Shown here: positions 57,825-64,000 of the stretch, piece by piece | Layout of the letters: each line of letters opens with the position of its first letter | Numbering within the stretch: position 1 is the stretch's first letter | NCBI RefSeq assembly: GCF_024679095.1 | Contig: NC_066570.1 | Coordinates: 11,321,507 to 11,385,506, forward strand | Length of the DNA stretch: 64,000 nt | Direction of reading: 5' to 3' | Origin: Eriocheir sinensis | Lineage: Eukaryota > Arthropoda > Malacostraca > Decapoda > Varunidae | The notes under the pieces: generated by a model | Databases searched by the model: none | What the model was told of the DNA's origin: nothing | The model's input: the letters and a program-made list of their open reading frames with translations, nothing else | Made by a program: the position numbers and the translations under genes

Positions 57825-59281
57825 ATGACGTCCCTCAAGCGTTGTTCTGGGTGTGGCCTTCGCATGGCCAAGCAGTACTTTCTTTCCAAGGACGTTTGTA
57901 GGTTCTGCGTTAAGACTCAGAAGGATGATCAGAGGATCATAGAGTTAGAGAATAGGGTTACGACTCTCGCCTCCCAGGTACACTTACTGGTTAGTGCAGC
58001 AGCAACAACCCCCGCCTCCTCCTCTTCCCCTTCCTCTTCCTCTTCTTCCTCGTCCTCCTCCCTCCTCTTCCTCTTCTTCCTCGTCCTCCCCTCTAGTATT
58101 GTCTTCAACCACACAGCAGCCCCTCCCATCCTCCTCCTCCTCCTCCTCGACCATCTCCGATCTCCCCGCTTCCCACCCCTCCTTCTCCTCTTCCTCCTCC
58201 TCCTCCTCCTCGCCTTCCTCCTCCGTCCCCCCTCCCTCTCCCCGCCCACCCTCCTCCTCCTCCTCCTCTCCTCTTCCTCCTCCTTGTCCTCCGCCTCTTC
58301 TCGTCCCTCCCTCCCACACCTGTCCTTCACCTTCCCTTCCTCTTCCTCCTCCTCTCCTCGTCCGTCCCTCCTCCCCACCTCACTCTCCCTTTCTCCTACG
58401 CCTTCTTCCTCCTCCTCCTCCTCCTCCACCTCCTCCGCCTCAAATTCCTCGCCTTCCTCCGTCCCCCCTCTCCTCTTCCCGCCCACTCTCCCTCCTCCTC
58501 CTCCTCTCCTCCTCCTTGTCCTCCGCCTGGTCGCTCGTCCCTCCCTCCAACACCTGTCCCTTACCTTCCCTTTCCCCCTCCTCCCTCTCCTCGTTCATTC
58601 CTCCCTCCACCACCTCACCCTCCCTTTCTCCTTCTTCCTCTCCTCCTCCTCCTTTCCACCTGCCACCTCTTCCACAATTTCTCCACGTTCTTCACAGCAG
58701 GTCCCTCCCTCCTTCCTGCTCTCCCTCCCCCTTCACCCACCCCTCCTGGCCCCTCTTCCGACCGTCGGGTTCTTGTTGTTGGTGATAGTCAGGTTCGTTA
58801 TGTTGACAGGTATTTTTGCTCCAAGGATGAAAACAGGACGAGGGTGTGTTTCCCAAAGGCAGTGGTGGGCCATATATCAGACAGGATTGAGGCGTGTATG
58901 GCAAGCGAGGGATCGAACCCCATTGTCTTTCTCAGCTGTGGCGGAAACGACGTTTCTCGTGTTCAAAGCGAGGACCTTCTCAGGCGTTTTAGAGAATTAT
59001 TAGGCAGGATACGTGACGCTGGTGGGTCACCAGTAGTGTGTGGCGTCCTGCCAAGGAGGGGCGTTGGCGATGGATGGCTGTCCAGGGCGATAGCAGTGAA
59101 CAGCAGACTTGCTGAGCACTGCGAGCGCAATGGGTGGCTGTTCGTCGACAATTGGGACCTCTTCTTTGGCAACGACGCCCTCTACGCCCGTGACGGGATA
59201 CACTTGACGTTCAAGGGTGTTGAGGCTCTCTCAGACTCCCTTGAGCGAGCACTTGGTACCCTGAGGGATTTTTTAGTATAG
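57825..59281 (+). pseudogene. LINE D ORF1: zinc motif, low-complexity linker, SGNH esterase
   Basis: MTSLKRCSGC with a second pair CRFC gives the same zinc-like module as copy C ORF1, followed by a short coiled coil (IIELENRVTTLASQV). A ~740-bp TCC/CTC-rich stretch (58010-58750) then codes Ser/Pro/Leu-rich sequence in every frame. Downstream, in a different frame, is an SGNH esterase with RVLVVGDSQVR, CGGNDVSR and RDGIHLTFKG (catalytic Ser, Asn block, Asp-His block). At least one frame change lies in the low-complexity part. The esterase half is uninterrupted to its stop. Confidence 0.85.
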
Positions 59282-59356
59282 GCGAGGGGGGGAGGAGTAA
59301 TGGGAGGGGACATCTAGCTCATAATATAACCAGGCAGCTTAGAAGTAATTCTAGAG

Positions 59357-60695
59357 GAGTAACAGAGGACGGGCTAAGAATCTTCTATACTAACAGCAGG
59401 AGCCTCAGAAACAAGATAGACTTACTAAGGGGTGAAGCTTGTTCAGAAATTTTTGACATAATAGCGATCACTGAGACATGGATAGACTTTGCTAATAGAA
59501 ATTTTAGGTCAGAATTTGAAATAACGGGTTATCAGATGTTTCACAAAGACAGAAGGGGCAGAAAGGGAGGTGGAGTTGCGCTATATGTTAAAGACTCACT
59601 TAAATGTTTAGTTAACAACTCAGTCAAAACTAACATGGATTCAGAATCAGTTTGGGTGGACGTTTACAAAGGAAAGAAAACTAACTCTAGGAGTTATATA
59701 CAGGCCACCCAACCTTAACAGGCAGGACACGAGTATATTACTACAGGAGATTGGCAGGGCGAGTATGAATAGAAATGTCTGCGTAATGGGGGACTTTAAT
59801 TATAGGAATATAGACTGGGAAGATCTAGTGGGTGACCTGGAAGCCGAGGACTTTCTTGAAGTTATACAAGATAATTTCCTTAAGCAGGTAGTTACTGAGC
59901 CTACCAGAGGAGATAACATATTAGACTTAGTCCTAACCAATAATGGGAACTTGCTACGTGAGTTGGAGGTGGGCGGAGAGTTAGGAAATAGTGACCACAG
60001 AACGGTTCGTTTTAGGGTAGACTGGGCGGTAACCCGTGATCCAAACCCAGTGTTAGTGCCAGATTTTAGAAGAGCAAACTACGAGGGGCTTCGAAGACAT
60101 CTTGAAGGGGTAAACTGGGATAATTTAGGGATTCATGAGGGCCAGAACTGCGAATTGGAGAGCCAGGAGAACCAGGTAGAAATGTCTTACAATAATTTAG
60201 TTAGAGTAATAGTAGAGGGGCAAGAACAGCATATACCACAGCGAACACTTAGAAAAGAAAACAATGATCCTAAGTGGATGACTCGTGGACTAAAACACGA
60301 GATTGGGTTAAAGAAGGGAATTTATCAGAAAATAAAGAATGGGGAAACACATCTCAGGGGCCGGTACGTCGAACTATCTAGATTAGTTAAGAAAAACACC
60401 AGGATAGCAAAAAAGAACTATGAAATCAAAGTAGCAAATGAGGCGAAAAGTAATCCTAAGGGCTTCTTTCAGATGTATAGAACAAAAACACGGGAGAAAA
60501 TTGGACCGCTGAAATCAAACACAGGGGAGCTAGTAGAAAATTACGAAAATATGAGCACATTGTTGAACGACTACTTCCTTTCAGTATTCACACAGGAGGA
60601 TCGAACGACTATACCGGAAAGAGTTCAGGTGTACGAGGGCGGGGATGGCGATAAATTGAGGGATATAATCATTACCAGGCAAGTAGTTCAGGATG
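59357..60695 (+). pseudogene. LINE D ORF2: APE endonuclease and linker, RT missing
   Basis: Begins around FYTNSRSLRNKID; ITETWID carries the catalytic Glu. A one-base frame change near 59685 precedes VIYRPPN. Then come GDFNYRNIDW (catalytic Asp and Asn intact), ILDLVLTN and NSDHRTV (His). The linker ends in SVFTQEDR and stops matching LINE sequence at about 60695, just before RT would begin. Residues differ widely from copies A to C, so this is a separate lineage. Confidence 0.88.
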
Positions 60696-61025
60696 AATCA
60701 AATAAACTGTGTCTTCCTTCGCGAGTTCCGTGACAGCATCGACAGCTGAAGTAATGTCGTCCAGTTTGGCTCCCGGAATACAATAACGCCTCCGCGTCTC
60801 TGTATTCCTGCCGCAGAATTCCGTTAATTGACCTCTAACCAGCGAGTCCCTTACAAGTCTAACAGATGTTTTCAGCTTGTCTGTTCCCCGAAACTGTGTC
60901 TGATCTACGCAGACCACAGCAGGAAGAATGGTCTTGTGGCGTCTAATGGATGAGTAGTGAGGAGTGGGAGTGTGGTGGCGACTGGACGTGGAGGCGTTAG
61001 GAGGGCTGGTAGAGGAGAGGGACAA
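60696..61025 (-). pseudogene. LINE J: ORF1 esterase N-terminal fragment, opposite strand
   Basis: The minus strand reads VRLVRDSLVRGQLTEFCGR, YCIPGAKLDDITSAVD and DTVYLIH, the same layout as TFLVGDSMIRQQVVEFCGR in copy C ORF1. The glycine before the catalytic Asp-Ser is replaced by Arg. The frame ends soon after block II, at the junction with LINE D. Upstream it continues into a Pro/Ser-rich low-complexity linker (61025-61480). Confidence 0.78.
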
Positions 61026-61039
61026 GGGGGAGCCAAGGG

Positions 61040-61420
61040 AAGATGAGGAAGAGGCGGAAGGGGTTGACTGCAGGGGAGTAGAGGAGGAGGATGTTGAGGA
61101 TGTGGAGGAGGGGGCAGAGGCGGAGGAGGAGGAAGGGGAGGAAGGGGTTGACTGGGGAGGAGTAGAGGAGGAGGATGTTGAGGATGTGGAGGAGAGGGCA
61201 GAGGCGGAGGAGGAGGAAGGGGCGGTAGGGGTTGACTGGGGAGGAGTAGAGGAGGAGGATGTTGAGGATGTGGAGGAGGGGGGAGAAGAAATGTATGAGG
61301 AGGCGGCAGAGGCGGAGGAGGAGGAAGAGGCGGAAGGGGTTGGCTAGGGGGGAGTAGAGGAGGAGGATGTTGATGATGTGGAGGAGGGGGCAGAGTTGGA
61401 GGAGGAGGAAGGGGCGGAAG
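61040..61420 (-). repeat. ~84-bp minisatellite in the LINE J ORF1 linker
   Basis: GGAGTAGAGGAGGAGGATGT recurs about every 84-105 bp (near 61075, 61160, 61245 and 61350), alternating with GCAGAGGCGGAGGAGGAGGA and GGGGTTGACTGG. About four units. Minus-strand translation is Pro/Leu/His-rich. Confidence 0.88.
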
Positions 61421-61476
61421 AGAAGAGTGAGGAAGAGGAAGGGGAGGAGGAAGAGTAGGTCGTGGTGGAAGGAAGA

Positions 61477-61525
61477 TACGGAGGAAGGAAGGAAGGAAGG
61501 AAGGAAGGAAGGAAGGAAGGAAGGT
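61477..61525. repeat. (GGAA)n microsatellite
   Basis: About ten GGAA/GAAG tetranucleotide units. Confidence 0.93.
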
Positions 61526-61654
61526 GGAATTGATAAAGAAAGAAAGTTGAGAAAGTTGGGTGAAAGAGAAAGGATAAGAAGAAAAATTAAAGGAGACAAA
61601 GGGAGAAGAAGGGAACACAGGAGGATGAAATGCAGAATGAGAGATGGGGAACAG

Positions 61655-63240
<1,586 letters not shown>

Positions 63241-63367
63241 CACCTGGGCCGTGACGGGGACAACAGGTGATCAGCAACGCACGTCACAACAGCGTGTGAA
63301 CAAACGCTGATTGAATGACAGGAGCTAAACCGCGAGCCGCCTCCATTAATAACAGGAGGGAACGAGG

Positions 63368-63402
63368 CTGATGATGATGACGGTGATAATGGTGATAATG
63401 AA

Positions 63403-63433
<31 letters not shown>

Positions 63434-63450
63434 GTAGTGATGATATTTAC
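63368..63450. repeat. (GAT)n microsatellite, imperfect
   Basis: GATGAT array with GGT and AAT variants, best preserved at 63402-63433. Confidence 0.93.
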
Positions 63451-63546
63451 GGTGTTGACGACAATAACGAAAACCATAACGAAGAAAAAATAATATAACT
63501 GGATGAACATTCAAACACACAAACAGACAAACAAACAAAGAAAAAG

Positions 63547-63548
<2 letters not shown>

Positions 63549-63598
<50 letters not shown>
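63549..63598. repeat. (AC)n microsatellite
   Basis: Pure AC array of about 50 bp. Confidence 0.97.
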
Positions 63599-63600
<2 letters not shown>

Positions 63601-64000
63601 AAAAAATAATAGCAACATTCCCACAGCAACCTCTTACATTCCATAAACAACTTCACATCCCAGACCCGAGGACATCCCCGCAGCGACGCCCGTGGGGATG
63701 TGACGGAGCAGGCTGGCTGGGGAAGGCGGACGCGGGGCAAGACAAGGAGAAGGAATAAGAAAGGTGGAGTAAGAGGTAGAACAAAGGGTGGGGCAAGAAC
63801 AGGGTAAGAATGGGGGACCTTGGATGTACACGATGGAGCATGAAGCAAGAACGCACTGAGGATATGGATGGCAAGGCGAAGGCGAGGCAAAGTAGGGGCA
63901 GCAACAAGGATAAGGGCAAGAGGGCACTAGGAACGGGGGAAGGGGCGGGTGAAAAGGGCAGGTGAACGGAGAGTGGGAAGAGAAAGGTCAAGGAAGGCGA
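63599..64000. other. no feature recognised
   Basis: Mixed-composition DNA, purine-rich on the plus strand. Pro/Leu/Ser-rich minus-strand frames have no recognisable domain. Confidence 0.4.

Larger units (their letters stand above)
57480..60695 (+). mobile_element. LINE D: second CR1-like lineage, 3'-incomplete
   Basis: Contains a 5' region in which TGACCTG-ACGACCTCAC-GCAGCTG occurs twice (57671-57708 and 57736-57765), ORF1 (57825-59281) and the ORF2 endonuclease plus linker (59357-60695). The sequence breaks at about 60695, before RT, against an opposing ORF1 fragment. The 5' boundary is uncertain. A 3' loss is unusual for LINEs, which normally lose 5' ends, and points to rearrangement. Confidence 0.78.

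Noticed and set aside
57929..58785. Glu/Gly/Arg-rich minus-strand and Pro-rich plus-strand frames
   Set aside because: Composition effect of the TCC-rich ORF1 linker.

Overview
This is eukaryotic, repeat-dominated DNA, most plausibly from a crustacean (decapod-like). That is inferred from very long dinucleotide and trinucleotide microsatellites, several CR1-like and Jockey-like LINE lineages, a tRNA-derived SINE, an env-bearing Gypsy-type LTR element and one gustatory-receptor-like exon. There are no bacterial operons. Almost every long reading frame is a transposon remnant or a translated simple repeat.

Layout. 1-26913: AT-rich satellite built from ~45-bp monomers, broken by (AT)n tracts and by a minus-strand LINE fragment (17485-18492). 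The satellite switches orientation near 22812. 26914-27709: tRNA-derived SINE (minus) with a 35-bp tandem tail, an (AT)n tract and a (CT)n/(AT)n head flank. 27710-28602: single-copy-looking DNA with inverted and direct duplications. 28603-30811: candidate terminal-inverted-repeat DNA transposon carrying a ~1.6-kb minisatellite. 30860-33850: CR1-like LINE copy A. 33989-36289: pieces of three LINEs. 36290-45222: minus-strand LTR retrotransposon with gag, pol and env relics, inserted into a LINE endonuclease gene. 45223-45708: another LINE fragment. 45807-53397: CR1-like copies B and C, head to tail; C is apparently full length. 53398-54370: LINE ends and an (AAT)n tract. 55362-56433: candidate gustatory-receptor exon, the only candidate host gene. 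57825-60695: a second CR1-like lineage (LINE D) with ORF1 and ORF2. 60696-61600: opposing ORF1 fragment of a third lineage. 61000-63240: purine-rich strand with (GA)n and tandem repeats. 63240-64000: (GAT)n, (AC)n and unannotated DNA.

How the parts relate. The CR1-like elements encode an ORF1 with a two-CxxC zinc motif, a coiled coil and an SGNH esterase, followed by an ORF2 with endonuclease and reverse transcriptase. All copies carry stops or frameshifts. The most striking pattern is that LINE copies lie between microsatellites of one motif: (CT)n for copies A, B and C, (GT)n for a second lineage and (AT)n for a third. For A and B the microsatellite abuts a truncated 5' end, which argues for insertion into existing microsatellites and not only for tails grown afterwards. 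The LTR element is broken by stops and frameshifts and has lost most of one LTR.
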